Assembly: GCA_002293525.1 (NCBI GenBank)
Contig: DBDJ01000068.1
Coordinates: 198,137-262,136, forward strand
Length of the DNA: 64,000 bases
Direction of reading: 5' to 3'
DNA from: Lachnospiraceae bacterium UBA935
Lineage (GTDB): Bacteria; Bacillota; Clostridia; Lachnospirales; Lachnospiraceae
Shown: piece by piece, positions 48,783 through 56,585 of the stretch
Layout: each line of letters begins with the position of its first letter
How positions within the stretch are numbered: position 1 is the stretch's first letter
Notes under the pieces: generated by a model
What the model was told of the DNA's origin: nothing
The model's input: only the letters and a program-made list of their open reading frames with translations
The model's database searches: none
Translations under genes and position numbers: made by a program

Positions 48783-50033
48783 ATGGATAATATATTGACT
48801 TCCGTTATTTATATTTTAATAGATATTTTAGGTACTTATTTGATTTATTTTTATATACGATTTTTTATTAATAGCTGGGCTATCAATAAAAAAATAGAAA
48901 TATGCAGTTATGTTATAGTCCACATTATTAATTATATAGTGATACAATCTGTTAAAGACTCGATTCTTGTGTTAATTATTAATTTCAGTTTATTATTTTT
49001 AATCACTTTTAATTATAAAACATCAATGATAAGAAAACTTTTTACTGTTTCTATTACAATAGTAATTAATATGTTATCAGAAATAGCTGGATTATTTGTT
49101 TTTTCCGACTTTGTCGATCTAGAAGTGGCATCAAATTATATAAGCATATGTAGTAAAATAATAATGTTAGGTATCTTGATCATATTAAGTAAATACTTAG
49201 ATACATCGATGAAAACTAAGAAGTCTTATATACAATGGTATATTCCTATCGTCTATGCATTGCAGGTATTATTACTTGTTGTGCTAATCGAATTTACTCA
49301 ATTTGATTTGCTACATAAGATATTAAGTGCGGTACTGATGCTATCTATGTTTATTTCTTTATTTTATATTCATAAATTAGATCAAGAAAAGTTGAAATCA
49401 GAGAACCGACTTGCGCAACAAAGGATTGACATCTATGAAATGCAGTATAAACAGCTACACAACTCCTACAGTAAATTCAATTCTTTCCGGCACAAATTAA
49501 AGAATCAATTTCTTAATGTAAACGGAATAATCAACGGCAATTATGGAGAAGATAATAAACTTCGGGAGCTTATGGATGATATTCTGATGGAAACGCTTGA
49601 TATTGAAAGCAATCTGATTGAGACCGACAATCTGGAAATAGACAGCATCATTAATGCTAGAATAAAAGAAATTGAAGAAATCAGTGTAAAAGTAAAGTGC
49701 AAGATATTAATTCCTGAGCAGATGGATATTGAAAAAAATGTGTTTAATATAATATTGAACAATGTATTTGATGCAGTAAAGAAAGAACTTATAGAGGGAG
49801 AAAATAAGGATTTAAGCTTTATTATGAAATATGACTCTGAATATGTATGTACATATTGGATTTACTCTTATGAAGTTTCAGATGATATATATAAAAGTCA
49901 ATTTCTGAAAAGGAATAAGAAATTAATTAAAGATGTAAGAATTACACTAAAGCCACATAATGGAAGGCTATATTTTGATATGGAAGATAATAAAATAATT
50001 TGGAGCATAATAATGTATGCTGGTCCGATTTAA
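48783..50033 (+). CDS. AgrC-like sensor histidine kinase (degenerate G-boxes)
   Basis: 416 residues. Six or so membrane segments fill residues 1-200, then a coiled coil, the phospho-acceptor region FNSFRHKLKNQFLNVNGII (about 236-254) with its histidine, and an N-box NIILNNVFDAVKKEL (about 323-337). After this the usual glycine boxes of GHKL ATPases are not visible; the corresponding stretch reads FLKRNKKLIKDVRITLKPHNG. ATP binding may be weak or lost. It lies downstream of the two agrD-like genes, as expected for the peptide receptor. Confidence 0.82.
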   Translation: MDNILTSVIYILIDILGTYLIYFYIRFFINSWAINKKIEICSYVIVHIINYIVIQSVKDSILVLIINFSLLFLITFNYKTSMIRKLFTVSITIVINMLSEIAGLFVFSDFVDLEVASNYISICSKIIMLGILIILSKYLDTSMKTKKSYIQWYIPIVYALQVLLLVVLIEFTQFDLLHKILSAVLMLSMFISLFYIHKLDQEKLKSENRLAQQRIDIYEMQYKQLHNSYSKFNSFRHKLKNQFLNVNGIINGNYGEDNKLRELMDDILMETLDIESNLIETDNLEIDSIINARIKEIEEISVKVKCKILIPEQMDIEKNVFNIILNNVFDAVKKELIEGENKDLSFIMKYDSEYVCTYWIYSYEVSDDIYKSQFLKRNKKLIKDVRITLKPHNGRLYFDMEDNKIIWSIIMYAGPI

Positions 50034-50207
50034 AAAAAATTGCTAATATATTTTCTTTAAAATAAAAATCACTGAAAGTTATGAAGGTAGATGTTATTTC
50101 AGAAATTATCTGAAATCAACATCTATTTTTTATACTATTTGGCATAACTTTAATGCAGTTACCAATAACTAACGCTCAAATATATTTATAATGATAACCC
50201 ACCATAG

Positions 50208-50795
50208 CTATCGGATCATACCATGCTTGAATTTATCATACCAAGCATCTATTTCATCACTTGTATCGATTTCCAATACATGAAATATTTCACGGGCAAA
50301 TTCCAGGGCGGCTGTTTCATTAGCTGTTATATATCCGTTATCAGCGACTAGCTGAGTCGAAACAAAGTTCGTCTGCCCTTTATAATCCTGCCCTTTTAGC
50401 TCCTCCATAAAATAATCAAATTCATCACCTGTGTGCTTTGTATGGTCTAAGAAGCCATGCTTGGCAAGGAATACAGTGGCGCCACATATGGCCGCAATCG
50501 GAACACTTGCTTCATGGACTTTTGCTACGAAATCAGCAATTTCTTGATACGGGTGCTCTCCCCATGAAAAACCACCCGGCAAGATGAGCATTGCAAGACT
50601 AGTAAAGCATTGGTATTGATTGACAGTATAATCAATTTCTGCTCTAAGCCCACCGATGGATATCTTGGGATACCTGTCAACAGATATTGTTTTGACCAAA
50701 TAGTTTCCGGTGGAATTTATCTCGGCAATTGCATAGCTCGCTTCCCAGTCCGCCCAATGGTCGGTCAGCAGCAACAACACTTCTTTAACCTGCAT
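50208..50795 (-). CDS. DJ-1/PfpI-family class I glutamine-amidotransferase-like protein
   Basis: 195 residues. The nucleophile elbow reads AAICGATVFLAKHGF with the cysteine near residue 104, and the N-terminal half holds the LPGGFSWGEHPY segment typical of the DJ-1 superfamily. Members are glyoxalases, chaperones, peptidases or hydratases; which is not clear. The start ATG has GAGGT upstream. It faces the agr cluster tail to tail and is probably a single-gene unit. Confidence 0.88.
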   Translation of the reverse strand: MQVKEVLLLLTDHWADWEASYAIAEINSTGNYLVKTISVDRYPKISIGGLRAEIDYTVNQYQCFTSLAMLILPGGFSWGEHPYQEIADFVAKVHEASVPIAAICGATVFLAKHGFLDHTKHTGDEFDYFMEELKGQDYKGQTNFVSTQLVADNGYITANETAALEFAREIFHVLEIDTSDEIDAWYDKFKHGMIR

Positions 50796-50971
50796 CTTAT
50801 ACCTCGCTTCAAATGATGACTCTGCTCCCTTTCACGGTGCGCAGGTGACATAGCCGACATGAATAGTATAGCACATAACAGCGGCAATCTCTGCAATATT
50901 TTTAAAAAACCGGTTTATTTATACCACAAGTATAATGACAAACTAAGCTAACCATGTTATTATGTCGATAA

Positions 50972-51042
50972 CAAGGAAAGAAAAGCACATTCCAAGGAAA
51001 GAAAAGCACATTCCAAGGAAAGAAAAGCACATTCCAAGGAAA
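50972..51042. repeat. 21-bp tandem repeat, about 3.4 copies
   Basis: Units of CAAGGAAAGAAAAGCACATTC at 50972-50992, 50993-51013 and 51014-51034, identical, then a partial unit to 51042. It lies just upstream of a 55-codon gene. Confidence 0.95.
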
Positions 51043-51064
51043 TGGATCTGAGAAAGGATAAAAG

Positions 51065-51232
51065 ATGTTCACAGCAATTCGGCCAAGATATTTATTTCTG
51101 AAAAGTTTTAAAAATACAGAACGCAAACAAGCAAAGCAAAGCATTGGCTATTTTGGATTTAGAGCTTTTGGTATTCAGATTAAGAATAAGCTTGAAGGGG
51201 ATGCTGTGGTGATGGATGTTAGCCTGTCGTAG
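51065..51232 (+). CDS. Small basic protein, unknown
   Basis: 55 residues from ATG 51065, eight bases after AAAGGA: MFTAIRPRYLFLKSFKNTER at the start and SIGYFGFRAFGIQIKNKLEG in the middle. Basic first half, no cysteine, no clear membrane span. A terminator with T tract follows 30 bases after the stop. The site and terminator suggest it is expressed; the family is not recognised. Confidence 0.5.
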   Translation: MFTAIRPRYLFLKSFKNTERKQAKQSIGYFGFRAFGIQIKNKLEGDAVVMDVSLS

Positions 51233-51260
51233 GAACAGACAACCGGACACATAGACTTTA

Positions 51261-51306
51261 AACCGCTTATCTTGTGTGGATGCACATGGTAGGCGGTATT
51301 TTTTGT
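51261..51306 (+). terminator. Terminator before the tRNA
   Basis: An outer stem ACCGC / GCGGT and an inner TGTG / CACA stem (51262-51298) are followed by TATTTTTT. It ends the transcript of the 55-codon gene before tRNA-Lys. Confidence 0.65.
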
Positions 51307-51321
51307 AGCTAGAAACCGAAT

Positions 51322-51394
51322 GCTCCGTTAGCTCAGTTGGTAGAGCATCTGACTTTTAATCAGATGGTCGGGAGTTCGAATCTCCTGCGGGGCA
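51322..51394 (+). tRNA. tRNA-Lys (anticodon UUU)
   Basis: 73 bases without encoded CCA. Acceptor GCTCCGT pairs with GCGGGGC using wobbles; D arm GCTCAGTTGGTAGAGC; anticodon arm TCTGA-CTTTTAA-TCAGA giving anticodon TTT; T arm GGGAGTTCGAATCTCC; discriminator A. All arms fold. Confidence 0.97.
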
Positions 51395-51513
51395 CTGCCC
51401 AATGGCAATGTCACTGAAATTGGCAAGGAAAGTTGAAAGTAAATCACTTTCAACGATTGATTCTAAATCCGCTGAAGATGCTGAATATCATTCATCGGAT
51501 AGGGGGTATAAAC

Positions 51514-52728
51514 ATGGATATGATAGAAATCAAAGGAAAAGTAAATACAGCCATCTGCTACGCAAGGGTAGTGGAGGAGGAAGCGATAGCGCAGATCAGA
51601 CGCATGTGCGATTATCCCATGACGGAGGGGTCGCGGATCCGTATCATGCCTGACGTTCATTCCGGTAAAGGCTGCACTATTGGAACCACAATGACAATAA
51701 TCGATAAGGCGGTTCCCAATGTAGTGGGAGTTGATATCGGATGCGGCATGTATACCGTGAATCTGGGCAAGGCAGATATTGATTTTGAAAAGGTTGATGA
51801 GGCGGCACATTTTATTCCGTCAGGAATGAATGTGTGGGAGGGCCGCCAAGAGAGATTCGATTTGACGGGTCTTGCCAGTTACAGAGAGCTGCGGGATACG
51901 AAGAGATTAGAGCGTTCACTGGGAACCCTTGGCGGCGGCAATCACTTTATCGAGATAGATGAATCCAAGGATGGAACGAAATACCTTGTCATTCATACAG
52001 GATCAAGAAATCTTGGCAAGCAGGTAGCAGAGTTTTATCAGAAACTGGCGATCAATCTTAATTGCGGATATGGAGATTATATCGAGAAGCGTGATGCAAT
52101 CATCAGGACCTATAAGGAGCAGGGACGCAGAAGTGAAATCCAGACGGCGTTAAAGCAACTCTACTGGCAGGTATATGAGTCTGAGACGAGTATGCCGGAG
52201 GACCTTTGCTATTTATCAGGAAAATATCTTGCGGATTATCTTCATGATGTTGAGCTCTGCCAGGCTTTCGCACGCCGGAGCCGCGAGAAAATTGCCGAGA
52301 TTATTTTGGAGAGAACAGGAATGACTGGAGGCGAAGCCTTCCATACGATTCATAATTATATTGACACAGAGGAAATGATCTTGAGAAAGGGTGCCATAGC
52401 GGCCCATAGCGGCGAAAAAGTGCTGATTCCCATCAATATGAGAGATGGAAGTGTATTAGCTGTCGGTAAGGGTAACCCGGAGTGGAATTATTCCGCCCCT
52501 CACGGCGCCGGGCGGCTTATGTCCAGAACAAAAGCGAAGGCAAACCTAAGCATGGATGAATACAGAGAGACAATGGGTGGTGTTTATTCCACATCAATTA
52601 ATGAAAGCACATTGGATGAGGCACCGATGGCATACAAGAGTCTGTCGGACATCATAGATGTAATCAAAGAATCAGTGGATGTTATTGATGTGATGAAACC
52701 TATTTATAATTTTAAGGCTTCAGTATAA
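51514..52728 (+). CDS. rtcB: RtcB RNA ligase
   Basis: Joins 2',3'-cyclic-phosphate or 3'-phosphate ends to 5'-OH ends of RNA with GTP and Mn. 404 residues from the ATG at 51514, behind AGGGGG; a frame open to 51433 has no site. Motifs: MPDVHSGKGCTIGTT, VVGVDIGCGMYTV with the metal-binding Asp and Cys, GTLGGGNHFIEI, VIHTGSRNLGK, and near the end YSAPHGAGRLMSRTKA containing the guanylylated histidine. It is short, as RtcB2-like bacterial forms are. It begins 120 bases after tRNA-Lys, with an exact 9-bp hairpin (51432-51454) between. An XRE gene follows. Confidence 0.93.
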   Translation: MDMIEIKGKVNTAICYARVVEEEAIAQIRRMCDYPMTEGSRIRIMPDVHSGKGCTIGTTMTIIDKAVPNVVGVDIGCGMYTVNLGKADIDFEKVDEAAHFIPSGMNVWEGRQERFDLTGLASYRELRDTKRLERSLGTLGGGNHFIEIDESKDGTKYLVIHTGSRNLGKQVAEFYQKLAINLNCGYGDYIEKRDAIIRTYKEQGRRSEIQTALKQLYWQVYESETSMPEDLCYLSGKYLADYLHDVELCQAFARRSREKIAEIILERTGMTGGEAFHTIHNYIDTEEMILRKGAIAAHSGEKVLIPINMRDGSVLAVGKGNPEWNYSAPHGAGRLMSRTKAKANLSMDEYRETMGGVYSTSINESTLDEAPMAYKSLSDIIDVIKESVDVIDVMKPIYNFKASV

Positions 52729-52777
52729 GGCAGGGGAGATTCTTCCTTCGCCTGCTGAAGCAGAAGCGGAGGAAGAA

Positions 52778-53032
52778 ATGTTACCTATGCCTACTATCAA
52801 TATGGCAGCTACCGGAAGAAACATTGTGAGACTGAGGGAGACAGCAGGTCTGACCGTCAGAGAGCTGCAGGATATCTTCGGATTTGCAACTCCTCAGGCT
52901 ATCTACAAGTGGCAGCAAGGAACGGCGATGCCAACCATAGATAATCTGGTTGTGCTGGCAGCAGTGCTGGGGGTTCCGATAGATAGGATTATCATAATCG
53001 ATGGTAATCGGAAGGCGAAGATCAGCGCATGA
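52778..53032 (+). CDS. XRE-family regulator
   Basis: 84 residues, one helix-turn-helix domain: LRETAGLTVRELQDIFGFAT then AIYKWQQGTAMPTIDNLVVL. It follows rtcB by 49 bases with GGAGGAAG before the ATG. The pairing with rtcB suggests it may control the ligase gene; that is inference. Confidence 0.88.
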   Translation: MLPMPTINMAATGRNIVRLRETAGLTVRELQDIFGFATPQAIYKWQQGTAMPTIDNLVVLAAVLGVPIDRIIIIDGNRKAKISA

Positions 53033-53109
53033 AAAGGGAAGGCTATATTTATTATTTTATACCAGTGCTTCGGAATAACCACACCGCTGATTAATAAACA
53101 TAAGTATCG

Positions 53110-54087
53110 CTATCTTTCAATAACTGGGACGGCGTTCAACATCGGCTCGTCGTTCAGCGTCGGCTCGGCTTTCAGCGTCGGCTCGGCGTTCGGCATCGGC
53201 TTGGCGTTCGGCATCGGCTTGGCGTTCGGCATCGGCTCAGCGCACAGATGCGCCGGTACAGCATCGGCCAGCGCTGTCTGCCAGTCGGCATACATCGCCT
53301 CTGCTTCAGCGGTTTTACCGGTGCGGTAAAGCTCTATGATGATGCCTATCTCATGCCGCATGTCATGGCGAAGTATCTCCATATCTTCGCGATGCTTTTT
53401 TTCTGCCTCGGTTTGCTCGCGCATGACACCCATTTGCAGGTCAAGTGTTTCCGCATAGTGTTTCTTGGCCGCCTTCTCATGGGTATTGATAACCGTATAG
53501 CACAAAACGCTGAAGCTAATGAGGATAAACAGCATCAGGCCAACATACAGCAATGCGCTGACGACCGGCCGCTGCAGTGCCGAAAACAAAAAAAATGAAA
53601 AGGCTGCGCCGAAAGAATATAAGGCCCAATCGACAGAGCGCCCATCCACAAACAGCCGCTCAAAAAAGCGTCTCCCAAAGCGCAGTACTAATCCCAGATA
53701 GATACCTAAAAAAAGCATGGACAGCCCGAAAAACGCCATTTGGCCTTCAGGCTTATCGGTACTTGTTACCGAACTGACCAGCAGGTTGGCAAATGACACC
53801 GTCATTGAGGAGAGCTGCCCTCCCATAAAGAACGCAAATAATTTCTGGAAAAGCTGCCCTTTAAACAGGAATACCATAACCGGTATGATAATAACTCCGC
53901 CATAAGGTGCTAAAGCCGTGCGCATGATGAGGGGGTTATAAATGAATTGTATGGCCGCCGCGCTGACGGCAAATACGGCTATGGTAAAAAACAGACCCCG
54001 CTTGGGGCGGAAACAAAGGAGCATGGTTACAATATTGACAATCAGAACAAGCGGCCCGATCAGGGTAATGGCAAATTCAAAGTTCAT
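53110..54087 (-). CDS. Truncated GHKL-type sensor kinase paralogue
   Basis: 325 residues from the ATG at 54087 (GGAGGT upstream). It is clearly paralogous to the kinase at 54077-55375: several membrane segments, then EKKHREDMEILRHDMRHEIG with the phospho-acceptor histidine, and AEAMYADWQTALADAVPAHL. The paralogue continues into an N-box and ATPase domain; this one instead runs into six 6-residue repeats (EPMPNA/EPTLND type) and stops. It has no ATP-binding domain and cannot phosphorylate itself; it might accept phosphate from, or dimerise with, the complete kinase. It overlaps that gene by 11 bases. Confidence 0.85.
   Translation of the reverse strand: MNFEFAITLIGPLVLIVNIVTMLLCFRPKRGLFFTIAVFAVSAAAIQFIYNPLIMRTALAPYGGVIIIPVMVFLFKGQLFQKLFAFFMGGQLSSMTVSFANLLVSSVTSTDKPEGQMAFFGLSMLFLGIYLGLVLRFGRRFFERLFVDGRSVDWALYSFGAAFSFFLFSALQRPVVSALLYVGLMLFILISFSVLCYTVINTHEKAAKKHYAETLDLQMGVMREQTEAEKKHREDMEILRHDMRHEIGIIIELYRTGKTAEAEAMYADWQTALADAVPAHLCAEPMPNAKPMPNAKPMPNAEPTLKAEPTLNDEPMLNAVPVIER
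53131..53238. repeat. 18-bp repeat x6 ending the truncated kinase
   Basis: Six 18-base units, 53131-53238, encode (E/K)P(M/T)(P/L)(N/K)(A/D). They lie exactly where the full-length paralogue reads CAEPVLNAV, so the array expanded from that codon stretch. Confidence 0.92.
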
Positions 54088-55375
54088 TCCGGTGCACCTC
54101 CGCATCATCAAGCCGCATCACCAGCCGCATCGTGAATTTACTGTCGGTGTTGCTGAAATCCAGTATATAATCGTTATCCCGTGCAAACGCCGCGATGGAG
54201 CGTACACCTATGCCATGTCCGATTTCATTGGTTACCGGCAGGCCAGCCTCATTGAATTCTACTGGCAGAGTGCAGGGGTTGACAACCTCCAGGCCAATCT
54301 GGTTGCCGCTCTGAATCAGCTTGACACGAATGAGCCGTTGCTCCGCCTCCGTGACCTTGTCGGTAGCAGCCAGCGCGTTTTCCAAGGCGTTTGCTACCAT
54401 GACGGAGAGTTTTATGGTATCTAAGGGAAGCTCGCCAGGAATATTTGAATTCACATAAAGGGCAATATTTCTATCCTTCGCCTTTCGCCCCAAGCGAGTG
54501 AGTACCGCATTTAAAACCGGCTCGGCGCATAAAAGCGCCGGTACGGCATCATGAAGTGTAGTCTGCCAATCAGCATACATCGCCTCCGCTTCATCCGCTT
54601 TGCCGGTGCGGTACAGCTCCGTTATGGCTCCCATCTCATGACGCATGTCGTGGCGCAGAATCTCCATATCCGCCCGATGCTTTTTCTCAGATTCTGTCTG
54701 TTCGCGCATGGCATTCATCTGCAAGGCCATCGTTTCGGTATTGTGCACCTGCGCCGCTTTTTCATGGGCGCTTATAATCATAAAGCAGAGAACTCCAAAA
54801 CTCCATAGGATAAACAGCATCAGGGCAAAATACAAGACGGCACCCATGGTTGCCCAGTTGACCGATAAGACAAACATAAAGGAGAAAATGGCTCCGAATG
54901 AGTATAGTACCCACTGGCCGCGCCTGCCGTCCAGAAACATCCGTTCAAAGAGCTGCCGCCCATACCGCAGGACCAGCGCCATATAGATCGCCAGCAGAAC
55001 CAGCGAGACCGTTAAGAACATGATAAGGGCGTGCGGACTGTCGTAGCCGATGCTGGCACCGACCAGCGCATCGGCAAGATGAGTCGGCAGGGCAGTGATT
55101 TGATATTGCATGAAGAACGCGAACACGATCTGAAAAGGCTGCCCGCGAAACAGGAGCAGATATCCCGGTAAAAAGAAAATCCCGCAGAACCTTACGTAGG
55201 ACATGTCCACCAGTCCCACCAGCAAGGTAAATAGATGAACGATTAAGGCGTTTAGCACAAGCATGCCGAGAGTAAACAATGTCCCCCGCTTGGGCCGCAT
55301 GCAAAGGAACATTATGGTGGTATTAGCAACTACTATTACCGGCCCGATATAGGGAATCGCATCGTCAAGAATCAT
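54077..55375 (-). CDS. GHKL-type sensor histidine kinase
   Basis: 432 residues. Six or seven membrane segments (1-205), a coiled linker, phospho-acceptor block KKHRADMEILRHDMRHEMG, N-box VANALENALAATDKV and G-box GIGVRSIAAFARDN near the end. It is the HPK10/AgrC type that reads peptides or other extracellular cues. The start overlaps the response-regulator stop by four bases (ATGA), giving the operon order regulator-kinase-truncated kinase. Ligand unknown; no autoinducer gene is seen beside it. Confidence 0.9.
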   Translation of the reverse strand: MILDDAIPYIGPVIVVANTTIMFLCMRPKRGTLFTLGMLVLNALIVHLFTLLVGLVDMSYVRFCGIFFLPGYLLLFRGQPFQIVFAFFMQYQITALPTHLADALVGASIGYDSPHALIMFLTVSLVLLAIYMALVLRYGRQLFERMFLDGRRGQWVLYSFGAIFSFMFVLSVNWATMGAVLYFALMLFILWSFGVLCFMIISAHEKAAQVHNTETMALQMNAMREQTESEKKHRADMEILRHDMRHEMGAITELYRTGKADEAEAMYADWQTTLHDAVPALLCAEPVLNAVLTRLGRKAKDRNIALYVNSNIPGELPLDTIKLSVMVANALENALAATDKVTEAEQRLIRVKLIQSGNQIGLEVVNPCTLPVEFNEAGLPVTNEIGHGIGVRSIAAFARDNDYILDFSNTDSKFTMRLVMRLDDAEVHRNEL

Positions 55376-56094
55376 GTCTGTTCACCTCGGAAGAAATGCC
55401 TGAGATATCTTTCTTTTATTTCGCTCAGAGCCCGCTGAGCGATAGGAATGCTGCCGCCGATCCTCATAGACAGCGTGTTTCCTTGGATACTTTGCACATA
55501 ATCCATATTGGCAACGTAGGATGTGTGCGGACGGATGAAACGGCGGTCTTGGATCAGCGGGCTGACCGCTTCTTTAAACGGGATGCGCAAAGTCGTGCTG
55601 CGGTGCTTTATATTATCGGCTGTAAGGCAGCTCAGGGTACGGTCTTCCAGCTCGCAGTATACGATTCTGTGAAAGGGTATCGCTTCGGTGCCATCTTTGT
55701 GTTTCAGGATAAAGATTCTGGCGTTCCTGTCCTTTATCGAAAGAATCGCGATATCCAGCACATGCCGCAGCGTGTCAAAGCTCACCGGCTTGACGAGATA
55801 TTGAGACGCAAAAACACGGAAAGCATCCAGAGAGCGGTCATCCCGGCTCGTAAGGTATATGATGACTGCGGTTTCGTCCCACTTCCGTATCAGCTGTGCA
55901 AGCTCAATGCCGTCTGGTTTCGGCATCACGACATCCAGCAAATATAAATCAAAAGCCGCGCCGTCCTCAATATCCCAGGCGAGTTCCTGGGAATTCGTAT
56001 ATACTTTTATATCACAATCGTCATAGGCACGGATGAAATTGTCAATTTTTATGGCTTCCGCCGCTTCGTCATCGCAGATCGCAACTTTTATCAA
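55372..56094 (-). CDS. LytTR-family response regulator
   Basis: 240 residues from a TTG at 56094, seven bases after GGGAGGT; the frame is open further to 56145 but this site gives the standard start IKVAICDDEAAE. Receiver: phospho-acceptor aspartate in LYLLDVVMPKPDG and lysine in YLVKPVSF. C-terminal LytTR DNA-binding domain from about residue 135 (AIPFHRIVYCELEDRTLSCL). It is the first gene of the minus-strand operon with the two kinases. Confidence 0.9.
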   Translation of the reverse strand: MIKVAICDDEAAEAIKIDNFIRAYDDCDIKVYTNSQELAWDIEDGAAFDLYLLDVVMPKPDGIELAQLIRKWDETAVIIYLTSRDDRSLDAFRVFASQYLVKPVSFDTLRHVLDIAILSIKDRNARIFILKHKDGTEAIPFHRIVYCELEDRTLSCLTADNIKHRSTTLRIPFKEAVSPLIQDRRFIRPHTSYVANMDYVQSIQGNTLSMRIGGSIPIAQRALSEIKERYLRHFFRGEQT

Positions 56095-56268
56095 TGGCTT
56101 ACCTCCCATGATCAACATTATATCATGATTTTTTTCGTTTTTCACTAGTTAAGTAACGCCACTAATTTTCATTAGTAAATTCATTATGATTATACTGGTA
56201 ATATGTTTTAATACATGATATTATGTTTGTAGTAAGATCAGAATAAATGGGGATAGTCTGCGGTTGTT

Positions 56269-56286
56269 CTTTCTGGAAACAGAAAG
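56269..56286 (+). promoter_or_regulatory. GAAA-tetraloop hairpin overlapping a ribosome-binding site
   Basis: CTTTCTG-GAAA-CAGAAAG (56269-56286), a perfect 7-bp stem with a GNRA-type loop. Its 3' arm shares bases with AAAGGAGG (56283-56290), the site of the 20-codon frame at 56296, so it could limit translation. Confidence 0.5.
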
Positions 56287-56295
56287 GAGGTCTGT

Positions 56296-56358
56296 ATGGA
56301 TACGATAGAGGTGCTTACGCATTATAAACCGGATTTGTGTTTTTTGCAAGAGGTTTAG
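56296..56358 (+). CDS. 20-codon micro-gene or EEP-nuclease remnant
   Basis: Reads MDTIEVLTHYKPDLCFLQEV after a near-perfect AAAGGAGG. The YKPDLCFLQEV end strongly resembles the first motif of endonuclease/exonuclease/phosphatase proteins (PDxxCLQE), so it may be the stub of such a gene rather than a functional peptide. A hairpin terminator follows two bases after the stop. Confidence 0.4.
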   Translation: MDTIEVLTHYKPDLCFLQEV

Positions 56359-56360
56359 GG

Positions 56361-56389
56361 GTAGGAGGTGCAATCACCTCCTACTTTTG
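56361..56389 (+). terminator. Terminator after the micro-gene
   Basis: GTAGGAGGTG (56361-56370), loop CAAT, CACCTCCTAC (56375-56384): a perfect 10-bp stem, followed by TTTTG. Confidence 0.8.
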
Positions 56390-56401
56390 TGTTACTGTTC
56401 A

Positions 56402-56494
56402 GACCCCAATGTCATTAACTTAAGCAAATCAGGGTTCGACGGATTCAGGCTCAATGTCATGAGCATTCCCGGCGGATATGTTTACCGGCAATGA
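56402..56494 (+). pseudogene. C-terminal coding fragment, unknown
   Basis: A 30-codon stretch reads DPNVINLSKSGFDGFRLNVM and ends GGYVYRQ with TGA at 56492-56494. No start or site; probably the tail of a lost gene. Confidence 0.3.
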
Positions 56495-56585
56495 ATAGCG
56501 TTGATTTACGGGTCCGCTGGCTGTATAATAGTAGAGTCGATCGGAAAAATGATAGGCCTGACAACTAATATTATGGAGTTAAAAC

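Noticed and set aside
50972..51042. CRISPR array
   Set aside because: The 21-bp units are contiguous with no spacers; no cas gene is present.
51322..51394. tRNA-Lys as integration site of the defence island
   Set aside because: The island ends 14 kb away, no integrase is seen, and I found no copy of the tRNA 3' end elsewhere in the window.
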